Program-made: the position numbers and the translations under genes | In this document: piece by piece, positions 9,392-19,597 of the stretch | Layout: the number at the start of each line of letters is the position of its first letter | How positions within the stretch are numbered: position 1 is the stretch's first letter | NCBI RefSeq assembly: GCF_017104565.1 | Contig: NZ_JAAGPD010000026.1 | Coordinates: 81,021 to 145,020 of the forward strand | Reading direction: 5' to 3' | Source: Paraburkholderia sp. Tr-20389 | GTDB taxonomy: Bacteria; Pseudomonadota; Gammaproteobacteria; Burkholderiales; Burkholderiaceae | DNA: 64,000 nucleotides | The notes under the pieces: generated by a model | Databases searched by the model: none | What the model was told of the DNA's origin: nothing | Seen by the model: the letters and a program-made list of their open reading frames with translations, nothing else

Positions 9392-10168
9392 ATGACTACG
9401 AACGCCTCTTCCGCTGAACATCCCCTCGCCCATCTCTTCGCGAACAACGAGGCGTGGGTCACACACAAGCTCGAAGACGACCCCGAGTTTTTCTCGCGGC
9501 TCGCGCACCAGCAGGCGCCTGAATACTTGTGGATCGGCTGCGCGGATTCGCGCGTGCCCGCCAACGAGATCATCGGCCTGCCGCCCGGCGAAGTGTTCGT
9601 TCACCGCAATATCGCGAACGTCGTCGTGCACTCGGACCTGAACTGTCTGTCCGTCGTCCAGTTCGCCGTCGATCTGCTGAAGATCAAGCACATCATGGTG
9701 GTCGGCCATTACGGCTGCTCGGGCGTCGGCGCCGCGCTGCACGGCCGCCGCGTGGGTCTCGCGGACAACTGGCTGCATCACGTGCAGGACGTGCGCACGA
9801 AGCACGCAACGCTTCTCGAAGAATGGCCGATGGGCGAAGCACGGCATCGCCGCCTCGTCGAACTGAACACGATCGAACAGGTGGTCAACGTGTGCCGCAC
9901 GACCATTCTCAACGACGCGTGGGCACGCGGCCAGGACCTCACCGTTCACGGCTGGGTCTACGGCGTTCACGACGGCCGCGTGCGCGATCTCGGCATGACG
10001 GTGAAGGACCCCGCAAAGCTCGAAGAGACCTACACGAGCTGCGTCGCAGCCGTCTCGGCGAGCCGCGCGCATACGGCTGACAACGACGTGGTCGCCGCCG
10101 ACGCCGCGAAGCTCGGCGACGTGACCGCCGTCGTTCACGGTGTTATCAAGGAGATGAAACATGAGTGA
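9392..10168 (+). CDS. can: Beta-class carbonic anhydrase
   Basis: This is a 258-residue cytoplasmic zinc enzyme converting CO2 and bicarbonate. Zinc ligands are C50 in IGCADSRVPA and H106 and C109 in GHYGCSGV. The D52-R54 dyad is intact, so it should be active. It starts 59 bases after aceK, and its stop overlaps the next ATG by 8 bases, so it is translationally coupled to the thiolase. The bicarbonate supply may serve biotin-dependent carboxylases, but that is context inference. Confidence 0.92.
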   Translation: MTTNASSAEHPLAHLFANNEAWVTHKLEDDPEFFSRLAHQQAPEYLWIGCADSRVPANEIIGLPPGEVFVHRNIANVVVHSDLNCLSVVQFAVDLLKIKHIMVVGHYGCSGVGAALHGRRVGLADNWLHHVQDVRTKHATLLEEWPMGEARHRRLVELNTIEQVVNVCRTTILNDAWARGQDLTVHGWVYGVHDGRVRDLGMTVKDPAKLEETYTSCVAAVSASRAHTADNDVVAADAAKLGDVTAVVHGVIKEMKHE

Positions 10169-11351
10169 GACACAAGATCCCGTCGTCATCGTTTCCGTCG
10201 CGCGCACGCCGATGGCGGCGTTTCAGGGCGAGTTCGCGTCGCTGACGGCGCCGCAACTCGGCGCGATCGCGATCAAGGCGGCCGTCGAGCGCGCAGGTCT
10301 AAAGCCGGAACAGGTCGAAGAAGCCGTGATCGGCTGCGTGCTGCCCGCGGGCCAGGGTCAGGCACCCGCGCGCCAGGCGGCGCTCGGCGCGGGCCTGCCG
10401 CTGTCGACGGGTTCGACCACCGTCAACAAGATGTGCGGCTCCGGCATGCGCGCGGCGATGTTCGCGCACGACATGCTGTCGGCGGGTTCCGTCGACGTGA
10501 TCGTCGCAGGCGGCATGGAAAGCATGACGAACGCGCCGTACCTGCTGCCGAAGGCGCGCGGCGGCATGCGCATGGGCCACGGTCAGGTGATGGATCACAT
10601 GTTCCTCGACGGCCTCGAAGACGCGTACGAGAAAGGCCGTCTGATGGGCACGTTCGCCGAAGAATGCGCGGGCTCGTTCGACTTCACCCGTGAAGCGCAG
10701 GACAAGTTCGCCGTCGAATCGCTGATGCGCGCGAAACGCGCGAACGAAGACGGTTCGTTCGCGTGGGAAATCGCGCCGGTCACGATCGAAGGCAAGAAAG
10801 GCAGCGTGACGGTCGAGCGCGACGAGCAGCCGTTCAAGGCGAATCTCGACAAGATTCCGACGCTCAAGCCCGCGTTCAGCAAGACGGGCACGGTGACGGC
10901 CGCGAACTCGTCGTCGATCAGCGACGGCGCAGCGGCGCTCGTGATGATGCGCGAATCCACCGCGAAGAAGCTCGGCGTGACGCCGCTGGCGCGCGTCGTC
11001 GGCCATTCCACGTTCGCGCAGGAACCGGCGAAGTTCACGACGGCGCCCGTCGGCGCGATTCGCAAGCTGTTCGAGAAGAACGGCTGGAAAGCGGAAGACG
11101 TCGATCTGTACGAAATCAACGAAGCGTTCGCCGTCGTCACGATGGCCGCGATGAAAGAGCACAACCTGCCGCACGACAAGGTCAATGTGAACGGCGGCGC
11201 GTGTGCGCTCGGGCATCCGATCGGCGCGTCGGGTGCACGCATTCTCGTCACGCTGATCGGTGCGCTGAAGAAGCGCGGACTGAAGCGCGGCGTCGCGAGC
11301 CTGTGCATCGGCGGCGGCGAAGCGACGGCGATGGGCGTCGAACTGGTCTAA
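10161..11351 (+). CDS. Acetyl-CoA C-acyltransferase (thiolase)
   Basis: This is a 396-residue thiolase that condenses or cleaves acyl-CoA/acetyl-CoA. The nucleophile is C92 in VNKMCGSGMRA. NEAFAVV, the ALGHPIGASGAR histidine motif and the C-terminal CIGGGEA active-site cysteine are all present. It overlaps the carbonic anhydrase stop by 8 bases. With the downstream SDR and acyl-CoA dehydrogenase it makes a beta-oxidation-like set. Sequence alone does not show whether it prefers acetoacetyl-CoA or longer or branched substrates. Confidence 0.93.
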   Translation: MSETQDPVVIVSVARTPMAAFQGEFASLTAPQLGAIAIKAAVERAGLKPEQVEEAVIGCVLPAGQGQAPARQAALGAGLPLSTGSTTVNKMCGSGMRAAMFAHDMLSAGSVDVIVAGGMESMTNAPYLLPKARGGMRMGHGQVMDHMFLDGLEDAYEKGRLMGTFAEECAGSFDFTREAQDKFAVESLMRAKRANEDGSFAWEIAPVTIEGKKGSVTVERDEQPFKANLDKIPTLKPAFSKTGTVTAANSSSISDGAAALVMMRESTAKKLGVTPLARVVGHSTFAQEPAKFTTAPVGAIRKLFEKNGWKAEDVDLYEINEAFAVVTMAAMKEHNLPHDKVNVNGGACALGHPIGASGARILVTLIGALKKRGLKRGVASLCIGGGEATAMGVELV

Positions 11352-11399
11352 CCCGTTTCTATGGCGGCGCGCGGGATTCCGCGCGCGAAAGGATATCCG

Positions 11400-12077
11400 A
11401 TGAAAACAGTGTTGATCGTGGGCGCGTCGCGCGGCATCGGACGCGAATTCGTGAAGCAGTATCGGCACGACGGCTGGCGCGTGCTCGCCACCGCGCGCGA
11501 TGCGGAATCGCTCGGTGAACTGGTTGCGCTCGGCGCCGAAGCATTCTCGCTCGACATAGCCTCACCCGAGGACATCGCCGCGCTCGCCTGGAAACTCGAC
11601 GGCGAGCGGCTCGACGCCGCCGTGATCGTGTCGGGCGTGTACGGCCCGCAGACGGAAGGCGTCGAAACCGTCACCGCCGAAGACTTCGACTTCGTGATGA
11701 CGACCAACGTGCGCGGGCCGATGCAGCTGATCCCGGTTCTGCTGCCGCTCGTCGAAGACGCGCAGGGCGTGCTGGCCGTGCTGTCGAGCCGCATGGGCAG
11801 CATCAGCGAGACGACGGGCACGACGGGCTGGCTGTATCGCGCGAGCAAGGCGGCGCTGAACGAAGTGCTGAAGGTGACGTCGGTGCAGACGCGCCGCGCG
11901 ACCTGCGTATCGCTGCATCCTGGCTGGGTGCGCACTGACATGGGCGGCGCGTCGGCCGCCGTCGATCCGGCGCATAGCGTGCGCGGCATGCGCGACGTGC
12001 TGGCGCAGGCGGCGAGCACGCCGCATCTTTTTCATGGACGCTTCTTCCAGTTCGACGGCACGGCGCTCGACTGGTAG
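11400..12077 (+). CDS. Short-chain dehydrogenase/reductase
   Basis: This is a 225-residue SDR. The cofactor motif VGASRGIG is at residues 7-14, and the catalytic Tyr and Lys are in YRASKAALNE. The Ser is in VLSSRMGS. The ATG at 11400 has AAGGAT about 8 bases upstream; an earlier in-frame ATG at 11361 has no site and adds a non-family tail. It lies between the thiolase and the acyl-CoA dehydrogenase and could act on a 3-hydroxyacyl intermediate, though this short subfamily also contains proteins of unknown substrate. Confidence 0.88.
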   Translation: MKTVLIVGASRGIGREFVKQYRHDGWRVLATARDAESLGELVALGAEAFSLDIASPEDIAALAWKLDGERLDAAVIVSGVYGPQTEGVETVTAEDFDFVMTTNVRGPMQLIPVLLPLVEDAQGVLAVLSSRMGSISETTGTTGWLYRASKAALNEVLKVTSVQTRRATCVSLHPGWVRTDMGGASAAVDPAHSVRGMRDVLAQAASTPHLFHGRFFQFDGTALDW

Positions 12078-12115
12078 TTCCATCAGACGAATAAAGACAT
12101 TCAGGAGACACCCGC

Positions 12116-13246
12116 ATGTTGCTCGATCAGGACCATCTGATGATCCGCGACGCGGTGCGCACTTTCGTGCGCGAAGCCGTGACGCCGAACGCCGCGCAAT
12201 GGGACCGCGAGCGCACGTTTCCGGCTGACGTGCATCGCCAGCTTGCCGAACTCGGCGCGTACGGCGTGCTCGTTCCGGAGGAATATGGCGGCGCCGGGCT
12301 CGACGCGCTCGCGCTCGCGTTGATTCTCGAAGAAATCGCGGCGGGCGACGGCGGCACGTCGACGGCGATCTCGGTCAATAACTGCCCTGTCTGCAGCATT
12401 CTGCTGACGTATGGCAACGAGCAACAGAAGCGGGACTGGCTCACGCCGCTAGCGCGCGGCGAGATGCTCGGCGCTTTTTGCCTCACCGAACCGCAGGCGG
12501 GCTCGGACGCTTCGGCGCTGCGCACCACGGCCACGCGAGACGGCGACTGCTACGTGCTCAACGGCGTGAAGCAGTTCATCACGAGCGGCAAGAACGGCAA
12601 CGTTGCGATCGTGATGGCCGTCACCGATAAAAGCGCCGGCAAGCGCGGCATCAGCGCGTTCGTCGTGCCGACGGATACGCCCGGCTATGTCGTCGCGCGG
12701 CTCGAAGAGAAACTCGGGCAGCATTCGTCCGATACCGCGCAGATCGTCTTCGATAACTGCCGCGTGCCCGCCGCGAATCTGATCGGCGCGGAAGGCGAAG
12801 GCTATCGGATCGCGCTGTCGGGGCTGGAAGGCGGGCGCATCGGCATTGCCGCGCAGAGCGTCGGCATGGCGCGCGCAGCGCTCGAAGCGGCGCTCGCCTA
12901 CGCGAAGGAGCGCGAAAGTTTCGGGCAACCGCTTTTTTCGCACCAGGCCGTGCAGTTCCGGCTCGCCGACATGGCGACGCAACTCGAAGCCGCGCGTCAG
13001 CTGATCTGGCACGCCGCCTCGCTGAAGGACGCGGGCCAGCCGTGTCTGACGGAAGCGGCGATGGCCAAGCTGTTTGCCTCCGAGGCCGCGGAACGCATCT
13101 GTTCGGCCGCCTTGCAGATTCACGGCGGCTACGGTTATCTGAGCGACTTCCCCGTCGAGCGCATTTATCGCGACGTTCGCGTGTGCCAGATCTATGAGGG
13201 CACCAGCGATATCCAGAAGATCCTGATCGCGCGCGGACTGAGCTAA
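12116..13246 (+). CDS. Acyl-CoA dehydrogenase
   Basis: This is a 376-residue FAD flavoprotein that desaturates acyl-CoA at alpha-beta and passes electrons to ETF. Signature segments are [12 protein letters not shown] (flavin/substrate loop), [10 protein letters not shown], and the C-terminal catalytic stretch [14 protein letters not shown], where the Glu before GTSD is the catalytic base in the short/branched-chain class. The gap to the upstream SDR is 38 bases, with a GGAGA site before the start. Position and regulator context suit short or branched acyl-CoA substrates, but chain length is not determinable here. Confidence 0.92.
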   Translation: MLLDQDHLMIRDAVRTFVREAVTPNAAQWDRERTFPADVHRQLAELGAYGVLVPEEYGGAGLDALALALILEEIAAGDGGTSTAISVNNCPVCSILLTYGNEQQKRDWLTPLARGEMLGAFCLTEPQAGSDASALRTTATRDGDCYVLNGVKQFITSGKNGNVAIVMAVTDKSAGKRGISAFVVPTDTPGYVVARLEEKLGQHSSDTAQIVFDNCRVPAANLIGAEGEGYRIALSGLEGGRIGIAAQSVGMARAALEAALAYAKERESFGQPLFSHQAVQFRLADMATQLEAARQLIWHAASLKDAGQPCLTEAAMAKLFASEAAERICSAALQIHGGYGYLSDFPVERIYRDVRVCQIYEGTSDIQKILIARGLS

Positions 13247-13264
13247 ACCTTTCTTCGATCTTTC

Positions 13265-13711
13265 ATGACTGCATCAGCGAAACAACGTCCCGTCGAATGT
13301 CCTTGCGGCGGCGCCGCGCCGAACCGGCGCGACGCCGACAAGCCGCCGCGTTTCGCGGACTGCTGCGGACGGTATATCGACGGCGGCGCTGCGGCGCCGA
13401 ACGCGCTCGAACTGATGCGCTCGCGCTATAGCGCCTACGTGCTCGGCGAATCCCACTATTTGCGCGACACGTGGGCGCCGCAAACCTGCCCCGCCGATCT
13501 CGACGTCGATACGAGCGCGCCCGAGGCGCCGCGCTGGCTAGGTCTGCAGATCAAACGCTTCACGCCACTCGACGATACGCACGCCGAAGTGGAGTTCGTC
13601 GCGCGCTACAAGGTGGGCGGACGGGCGCATCGGCTGCATGAATCCAGCCGCTTCATCAGAGGCGAGGACGCGCGCTGGCGTTACGTCGACGGCGATGTGA
13701 GCGATCGCTGA
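13265..13711 (+). CDS. YchJ-family protein (UPF0225, SEC-C-like)
   Basis: This is a 148-residue protein of the YchJ family. The N-terminal cysteine cluster CPCGG (residues 12-16) with RFADCCGRYIDG (about 30-40) is the zinc-binding SEC-C-like module. It is followed by the conserved ELMRSRYSAYVLGE and a small NTF2-like domain. The biochemical role of the family is not established. It starts 18 bases after the acyl-CoA dehydrogenase stop and may be the last gene of that unit. Confidence 0.85.
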   Translation: MTASAKQRPVECPCGGAAPNRRDADKPPRFADCCGRYIDGGAAAPNALELMRSRYSAYVLGESHYLRDTWAPQTCPADLDVDTSAPEAPRWLGLQIKRFTPLDDTHAEVEFVARYKVGGRAHRLHESSRFIRGEDARWRYVDGDVSDR

Positions 13712-14273
13712 CACTACCTTTCCGATTGCACTGCAACAACGTCTTAAATGCCTGTTAAAGAAGTCAAATAAGGGCCGTTTCCGTAGAAAAATCAATGTGT
13801 TGGACTGACGCTACGTCCCTCATATCCAAATCTTTCCGCCCTTGCCCCGCAGGCCGCGCCGCGCCGTCGCGAGCGCGCTTCTCGCCGCGCAAATAGTGCC
13901 GCAGGGGGTTTGTACTGAATTGCACAAATATAAATTGTCGTGCCAGTATGAGTCCTACAGATGTTGCAGCGCTCCGTAGCGAGGTAGCGGACCACCGCTC
14001 CCGCAGGATGTCCAGACGCACCGCCCGTTGATCGTTCAGCGGGCACGCGATCCGGGGCATCGCGAGGCGCTCACTTCGACGCGTGGGGTCGCGTCGACCG
14101 GCTTCGGTTCATCCCAATGCGGTCCTGATCTGTATGCGTGCGCGAACCGCGCAGCGTGTGTGATCTTTTTGACCTTGTTTTGGCGTTCGATCGGAGCCAA
14201 ATCGGCCTTACGGCGATCCGTACCTGGAACCCGTACAGGAAGGTTCAAGCGTTTTTGAGAGCAGGTGTAGCGG
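13712..14273. other. Intergenic region with no convincing gene
   Basis: This gap of about 560 bases between the YchJ-like gene and the secreted hydrolase includes an AT-richer patch near 13915-13950. No open frame in it has family character or a good ribosome site. A promoter for the hydrolase is likely here, but no clear -35/-10 pair was identified. Confidence 0.5.
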
Positions 14274-15563
14274 ATGGTGTTCAGCAAAGTTCTGTCGGTA
14301 TGTGCGATGTCGGCGGCGTTCATGGCCTGCGCCGTGACGGCCGCGCACGCGGACCCGCTCGCGGACGCCGAAGCCGGCCCGCTCGGTCGCGCCCAGGTGC
14401 AGCGACTCGCCCTCGACGAAGACGGCTACCTGCCCGTCGTCAAGCTCAGCGAACAGATCATCCGCATTCCCGTCGACGCCGACGGCAAAGTCACCCTCGA
14501 AACGACCGTCTACAAGCCGGAAGGTCCCGGCCCGTTCCCGATGGTCGTGTTCAACCACGGCAAGATTCACGGCGATCCGCGTATGCAGACGCGCAGCGAT
14601 CCGGTGTCGCTGGCGCGCGAATTCGTGCGGCGCGGTTATGTCGTCGTCGCGCCGAATCGCCAGGGTTTCGCCGATTCCGGCGGCTCGTACGTGCAAGACG
14701 GCTGCGACGTGACGCGCAACGGCCTGAGCCAGGCCGCCGACGTCGCGACGACGGTCGACTACATGTCGAAGCAAAGCTATGTCGACGCGAAGCGTATCGT
14801 CGTGGCGGGCACCTCGCACGGCGGCCTCGCGACCATCGCGTACGGCACGAACGCCGCGCCCGGCGTGCGCGGACTGATCAATTTCTCGGGCGGCTTGCGC
14901 CAGGACGCCTGCACCGACTGGCAAGGCAATCTGACGAATGCATTCGGCACGTATGGCGAGAGCACGCACGTGCCGTCGCTGTGGCTGTATGGCGACAACG
15001 ATTCGATCTGGCCGTCGACGCTCGTTTCGCGGATGTACACCGCCTACACGGGCAACACGCTGGGCAAGGGCGTCAACGCGAAGATGGTCGATTTCGGCTC
15101 GTACAAGAACGACGCGCATCGCCTCGTCGGCGATCGCGACGGCGTGCGTGTCTGGTGGCCGTCCGTCGAAGCGTTCCTTGCACGCGTCGGCATGCCGACG
15201 GGCGTCCAGTACCGCGTCGCCGAACCGACGCAGCCGAAGGCCACGCATTTCGCCAGGATCGATGCCGTCGACTCCGTGCCATTCGTCGACGAAGCCGGCC
15301 GCGCCGGTTACCGCAACTTCCTGCACCAATACCCGAGCCGCGCATTTGCGGTGTCCGACTCGGGCGCGTGGTCGTGGGCCGAAGGCGGCGACGATCCGAT
15401 GTCGGTGGCCATCGCGAACTGCCAGAAGCAGAGCTCGGACCCGTGCCGCCTGTATGCCGTCAACGACAGCGTCGTCTGGAAGGACGGCTCGACCCAAACG
15501 GCTGACGAAGACACCGATTCCCCGTCGAAGGACGGCAGCAAGCCCGCGCTGGCTAGCCGCTGA
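14274..15563 (+). CDS. Secreted alpha/beta hydrolase, dienelactone-hydrolase-like
   Basis: This is a 429-residue exported hydrolase. The signal peptide MVFSKVLSVCAMSAAFMACA ends near TAAHAD. The nucleophile elbow is VAGTSHGG (Ser between Thr and His), in a Gly-x-Ser-x-Gly motif. Strand and oxyanion elements PFPMVVFNHG fit the fold, with an Asp and the KNDAHRL histidine as probable triad members. The later part (about 300-400) is less typical and has four cysteines that may form disulfides. The substrate is unknown. It appears monocistronic, with long non-coding gaps on both sides. Confidence 0.8.
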   Translation: MVFSKVLSVCAMSAAFMACAVTAAHADPLADAEAGPLGRAQVQRLALDEDGYLPVVKLSEQIIRIPVDADGKVTLETTVYKPEGPGPFPMVVFNHGKIHGDPRMQTRSDPVSLAREFVRRGYVVVAPNRQGFADSGGSYVQDGCDVTRNGLSQAADVATTVDYMSKQSYVDAKRIVVAGTSHGGLATIAYGTNAAPGVRGLINFSGGLRQDACTDWQGNLTNAFGTYGESTHVPSLWLYGDNDSIWPSTLVSRMYTAYTGNTLGKGVNAKMVDFGSYKNDAHRLVGDRDGVRVWWPSVEAFLARVGMPTGVQYRVAEPTQPKATHFARIDAVDSVPFVDEAGRAGYRNFLHQYPSRAFAVSDSGAWSWAEGGDDPMSVAIANCQKQSSDPCRLYAVNDSVVWKDGSTQTADEDTDSPSKDGSKPALASR

Positions 15564-16314
15564 TCTACGCACCGCCCGCTGCGTGCTCCGCGCGCCGGGC
15601 GATATTTCCTGACTTCCCCGCTTCTCCTTCACGCGCTGCCCGGCATTCGTCCGGGCAGAATCTCCGCTCGAACTGTCGAAACCCGTTCGTTCTCAGGATT
15701 CGGAACATCGCGCGCCGGTTCGAACGCGCGCACATCTGAACGCCGCGCGCGAGACTCGCGCACATCATCCGATCGTCGAACTCAACGCCGTGCCGAGCGA
15801 TGGGTGGACCGCGCGCCCGCCCCGCGTCGACCGCGTAGCCGTGAGCGCCACCTCTGCCCGTATTCCATCCGGCCAGCCCAAGCCGCCTTCGCGTGCCCAG
15901 ATTTTTTTCACAAGGGGCCCATGACTTTGCCGTCGTTATCTACGGTCATTTGCGGCCTTTGAAAACGAACTGCCGCGAGCTGTCGCCAACCCCGGAAAAT
16001 CGCACCCAAGCCATTGAAAACATGATGTTTTCAGATAGTGCATCGCAGCGGATATCGCGCTAATCTCACTTCCGCCGCCGCAAAAAGGCGCGCTTCGAAG
16101 CTTCGCAGCGCGCCGATGCAGCAGCCCATCCGACGCACGGTAAGCGCCCGCAATCGCCCTCACCTGCATTGCGAACGACGCGTTCCATCGCCGGATTCAG
16201 GCGGACGTCATTCGTCCCGATTCGCCAGCAGCATTTGCATCACCCATTTACATGACCGCCCGGCACGACGCGCGCCGCGCTCGCGCCTTGCCCGGTTCAT
16301 GTTCCGGAGCAGTT
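15564..16314. other. Leader region of the biotin operon; no gene seen
   Basis: About 750 bases without a credible gene precede bioA. They hold a perfect palindrome at 16015-16033, a related half-site TGAAAAC at 15960-15966, and a hairpin at 16087-16114 (arms GGCGCGCT and AGCGCGCC). I did not find a sequence resembling the classical BirA operator. Confidence 0.5.
16015..16033. promoter_or_regulatory. Perfect 19-bp palindrome upstream of bioA
   Basis: TGAAAACAT (16015-16023) and ATGTTTTCA (16025-16033) are exact reverse complements around a single G. The site lies about 280 bases before the bioA start. A second TGAAAAC half-site is found 55 bases upstream. The symmetry and AT-rich arms suggest a dimeric repressor site; the regulator is unknown. 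Confidence 0.5.
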
Positions 16315-17661
16315 TTGAATACACAGGCAACCGAAGACTGGATCGCCCGCAGCCTGCGCGCTGTGTGGCATCCCTGTACGCAGATGAAGCATCACGAGCG
16401 CTATCCGCTCGTGCCCGTTTCGCGCGGCGCCGGCGCATGGCTTTACGATCGCGCGGGACATCGTTATCTCGACGCGATCAGTTCGTGGTGGGTCAACCTG
16501 TTCGGCCACGCGAACCCGCGCATCAACGCCGCGCTGAAAGACCAGCTCGATACGCTAGAGCACGCGATGCTCGCCGGCTGCACGCACGAACCCGCGATCG
16601 AACTCGCGGAGCGCCTCGGCGCGCTCACGCAGAACACGCTCGGTCACGCGTTCTTCGCGTCGGATGGCGCGTCGGCCGTCGAAATCGCGCTGAAGATGAG
16701 CTTCCATTCGTGGCGCAATCGCGGCTACGACTACAAGCGTGAGTTCGTCTGCGTCGCGAACAGCTATCACGGCGAGACGATCGGCGCGCTCGGCGTCACC
16801 GACGTCGCGTTGTTCAAGGACGCGTACGACCCGCTGATCCGCAACGCGCACGTTGTCGCTTCACCCGATGCGCGCCTCGCACGCGAAGGCGAAACGGCCG
16901 CCGACGTCGCGCAGCGCGCGCTCGACGACGTTCGCGCGCTGTTCGAATCGCGCGCCGACAGTATCGCCGCGTTGATCGTCGAACCGCTGGTGCAATGCGC
17001 AGCGGGCATGGCGATGCACGACCCGTCGTATATCGCAGGCTTGCGCGCGCTGTGCGACCGCTACGGCGTGCATCTGATCGCCGACGAAATCGCCGTCGGC
17101 TGCGGACGCACGGGCACCTTCTTCGCGAGCGAACAGGCTGGCGTGTGGCCGGACTTTCTGTGTCTGTCGAAGGGCATCAGCGGCGGCTATCTGCCGTTGT
17201 CGATCGTGCTGTCGCGCGACGAAATCTACGCCGCCTTCTACGACGACGACACCACGCGCGGCTTCCTGCATTCGCATTCGTACACGGGCAATCCGCTCGC
17301 GTGCCGCGCGGCGCTTGCGACGCTCGATCTGTTCGCGAGCGACAACGTGCTTGCCGCAAACGAGAAGAAATCGGCGGCATTGCGCGCCGCGCTCGAACCG
17401 CTCGCGCAACATGCGCAGGTGCGCAACCTGCGTCAGCGCGGCACGATCCTCGCGTTCGATGCCGTCGTTGACGACGCCGATGCCGCGAAGACCTTCTCGC
17501 GCCGTTTCTTCGAGAACGGTTTGAAGCGCGAACTGCTGCTGCGCCCGATCGGCACGACGGTGTACCTGATGCCGCCGTACATTCTCGACGACGAAGAAAT
17601 CGCGCTGCTCGCCGAGCGCACGCGCGCCACGTTCGATGCGACATTGACGGAGGCGCGCTGA
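16315..17661 (+). CDS. bioA: Adenosylmethionine--8-amino-7-oxononanoate aminotransferase
   Basis: This PLP enzyme (448 residues from this start) makes 7,8-diaminopelargonate from KAPA using SAM. Family signatures are [12 protein letters not shown] at the N-terminus, [11 protein letters not shown], and the PLP lysine in [13 protein letters not shown] (about residue 286). I place the start at TTG 16315 because GGAG is 7 bases upstream and the family N-terminus begins right after. The ATG at 16252 would add 21 residues without family character. Its stop overlaps the bioF ATG by one base. Confidence 0.93.
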   Translation: MNTQATEDWIARSLRAVWHPCTQMKHHERYPLVPVSRGAGAWLYDRAGHRYLDAISSWWVNLFGHANPRINAALKDQLDTLEHAMLAGCTHEPAIELAERLGALTQNTLGHAFFASDGASAVEIALKMSFHSWRNRGYDYKREFVCVANSYHGETIGALGVTDVALFKDAYDPLIRNAHVVASPDARLAREGETAADVAQRALDDVRALFESRADSIAALIVEPLVQCAAGMAMHDPSYIAGLRALCDRYGVHLIADEIAVGCGRTGTFFASEQAGVWPDFLCLSKGISGGYLPLSIVLSRDEIYAAFYDDDTTRGFLHSHSYTGNPLACRAALATLDLFASDNVLAANEKKSAALRAALEPLAQHAQVRNLRQRGTILAFDAVVDDADAAKTFSRRFFENGLKRELLLRPIGTTVYLMPPYILDDEEIALLAERTRATFDATLTEAR

Positions 17662-18845
17662 TGCAACTGCTCGACACACTTGAACAGGGACTGAAGGACA
17701 TCGACGCGCGCGGCCTGCGCCGTCGCCGCCGCACCGTCGATTCGCCGTGCTCCGCGCATATGACCGTCGACGGCCGCAACATGATCGGCTTCGCGAGCAA
17801 CGACTATCTCGGGCTGGCCGCGCATCCGCTACTCGTCGCGGCCATCACGGAAGGCGCGCGACGCTATGGCGCGGGCAGCGGCGGATCGCATCTGCTGGGC
17901 GGCCATTCGCGCGCGCACGCGCAACTCGAAGACGACCTCGCAGAGTTCGCGGGCGACTTCGTCGACAACCCGCGCGCGCTGTACTTCAGCACCGGCTACA
18001 TGGCGAATCTCGCGACGCTCACGGCGCTTGCGGGACGCGGCACGACGTTGTTCTCCGACTCGCTGAACCACGCATCGCTGATCGACGGTGCGCGTCTGTC
18101 GCGCGCCGACATCCAGATCTATCCGCATGCGGACGCCGAAGCGTTGAGCGCGATGCTCGAAGCGTCGGACGCCGCGGTGAAGCTGATCGTCAGCGACACC
18201 GTGTTCAGCATGGACGGCGACATCGCACCGCTCGCGCGTCTGCTCGAACTCGCCGAGCAGCACGGCGCATGGCTCGTCGTCGACGACGCACACGGTTTCG
18301 GCGTGCTCGGTCCGCAAGGAAGCGGCGCGGTTGCGGAAGCCGCGCTGCGCTCGCCGCATCTGATCGTGATCGGCACGCTCGGCAAGGCGGCGGGCGTGTC
18401 GGGCGCGTTCGTCGTCGCGCATGAGACGGTGATCGAATGGCTCGTGCAGCGCGCGCGGCCGTATATCTTCACGACGGCGTCCGTGCCGGCGGCGGCGCAT
18501 GCGGTATCGGCGAGTCTGCGCATCATCGGCGGCGACGAAGGCGAGCATCGGCGCACGCATCTGCGTTCGCTGATCACGCGTACGCGCGACATGCTCAAGC
18601 GCACGCCGTGGCTGCCCGTCGATTCGCACACGGCCGTGCAGCCGCTCGTCATCGGCTCGAACGAGGCGACGCTCGAAGTCGCCGCATCGCTCGATCGCGC
18701 GAACCTGTGGGTGCCTGCGATCCGTCCGCCGACCGTGCCCGAGGGCACGTCGCGACTGCGCATTTCGCTGTCGGCCGCACACTCGCACAACGACCTCGAG
18801 CAACTCGAGAACGCACTGATGAAGACAGCGGAGGCACGCGCATGA
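17661..18845 (+). CDS. bioF: 8-amino-7-oxononanoate synthase
   Basis: This is a 394-residue PLP enzyme condensing a pimeloyl thioester with alanine to [43 protein letters not shown] and the PLP-lysine segment [13 protein letters not shown] (about residue 241) are all present. The ATG shares its A with the last base of the bioA TGA, so the genes are translationally coupled. The end overlaps bioD by four bases (ATGA). In this operon the pimelate-supply genes bioC and bioH are absent. Confidence 0.95.
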   Translation: MQLLDTLEQGLKDIDARGLRRRRRTVDSPCSAHMTVDGRNMIGFASNDYLGLAAHPLLVAAITEGARRYGAGSGGSHLLGGHSRAHAQLEDDLAEFAGDFVDNPRALYFSTGYMANLATLTALAGRGTTLFSDSLNHASLIDGARLSRADIQIYPHADAEALSAMLEASDAAVKLIVSDTVFSMDGDIAPLARLLELAEQHGAWLVVDDAHGFGVLGPQGSGAVAEAALRSPHLIVIGTLGKAAGVSGAFVVAHETVIEWLVQRARPYIFTTASVPAAAHAVSASLRIIGGDEGEHRRTHLRSLITRTRDMLKRTPWLPVDSHTAVQPLVIGSNEATLEVAASLDRANLWVPAIRPPTVPEGTSRLRISLSAAHSHNDLEQLENALMKTAEARA

Positions 18846-19561
18846 GCCCCGCACTGTCGCTCTTCGTGACGGGCACGGATACGGAAATCGGCAAGACGCT
18901 CGTTTCTGCGGCACTGTTGCGCGGCTTCGTCCGCGAGGGCTTGCGCGCGACCGCGATGAAGCCGATCGCGGCAGGCGCAACGCTGGTGAACGGCGTGCTG
19001 CACAACGAAGACGCCGATCAGCTCGACGCCGCCGCCAATGTGCTGCTGCCGCCCGACATCCGCACACCGTTCATGCTGAAGGAACCGGCCGCGCCGCATA
19101 TCGCGGCCGCGCATGAAAACGTCACGCTCGACATGACGCGTATCGTCGACGCGCATAAGGCAGCGCTACAGATGGCCGATGTCGTCGTCGTGGAAGGCGT
19201 CGGCGGGTTTCGTGTGCCGCTCACCGACGCGCACGACACCGCCGATCTCGCGTTCGCGCTGAATCTGCCCGTGGTGCTCGTCGTCGGTATGCGGCTGGGC
19301 TGTATCAGCCACGCGCTGCTGACGGCGGAAGCGATCGCCGCGCGGGGACTGCCCATCGTGGGCTGGGTCGCGAACCGTGTCGATCCCGCCATGCTGTTTC
19401 CCGACGAAAACATCGACACGCTGCGCGACCGGCTCGACCGACAGTACGACGCGCCCTTGCTCGGCATCGTGCCGCATCTGAGCCCCGCGTCGCCCGATGT
19501 GGCCGCGACACATCTCGACACCACCCGACTGTTGCAGACGCTGCGCGCCGCGCAGCGCTGA
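18842..19561 (+). CDS. bioD: Dethiobiotin synthetase
   Basis: This 239-residue ATP-dependent enzyme closes the ureido ring of dethiobiotin using CO2. The P-loop-like motif GTDTEIGKT is at residues 11-19, KPIAAGA follows, and [11 protein letters not shown] is the Mg/ATP segment. The ATG lies in the ATGA overlap with the bioF stop. A longer frame extends upstream inside bioF, but only this start gives the family N-terminus. bioB follows after 36 bases. Confidence 0.95.
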   Translation: MSPALSLFVTGTDTEIGKTLVSAALLRGFVREGLRATAMKPIAAGATLVNGVLHNEDADQLDAAANVLLPPDIRTPFMLKEPAAPHIAAAHENVTLDMTRIVDAHKAALQMADVVVVEGVGGFRVPLTDAHDTADLAFALNLPVVLVVGMRLGCISHALLTAEAIAARGLPIVGWVANRVDPAMLFPDENIDTLRDRLDRQYDAPLLGIVPHLSPASPDVAATHLDTTRLLQTLRAAQR

Positions 19562-19597
19562 AGGCTTTCGACAAATCAAATCATCAAGGACCACCCC

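Noticed and set aside
16087-16114. Hairpin in the bioA leader as a riboswitch
   Set aside because: A single 8-bp stem without a conserved aptamer pattern; no riboswitch class is recognised.
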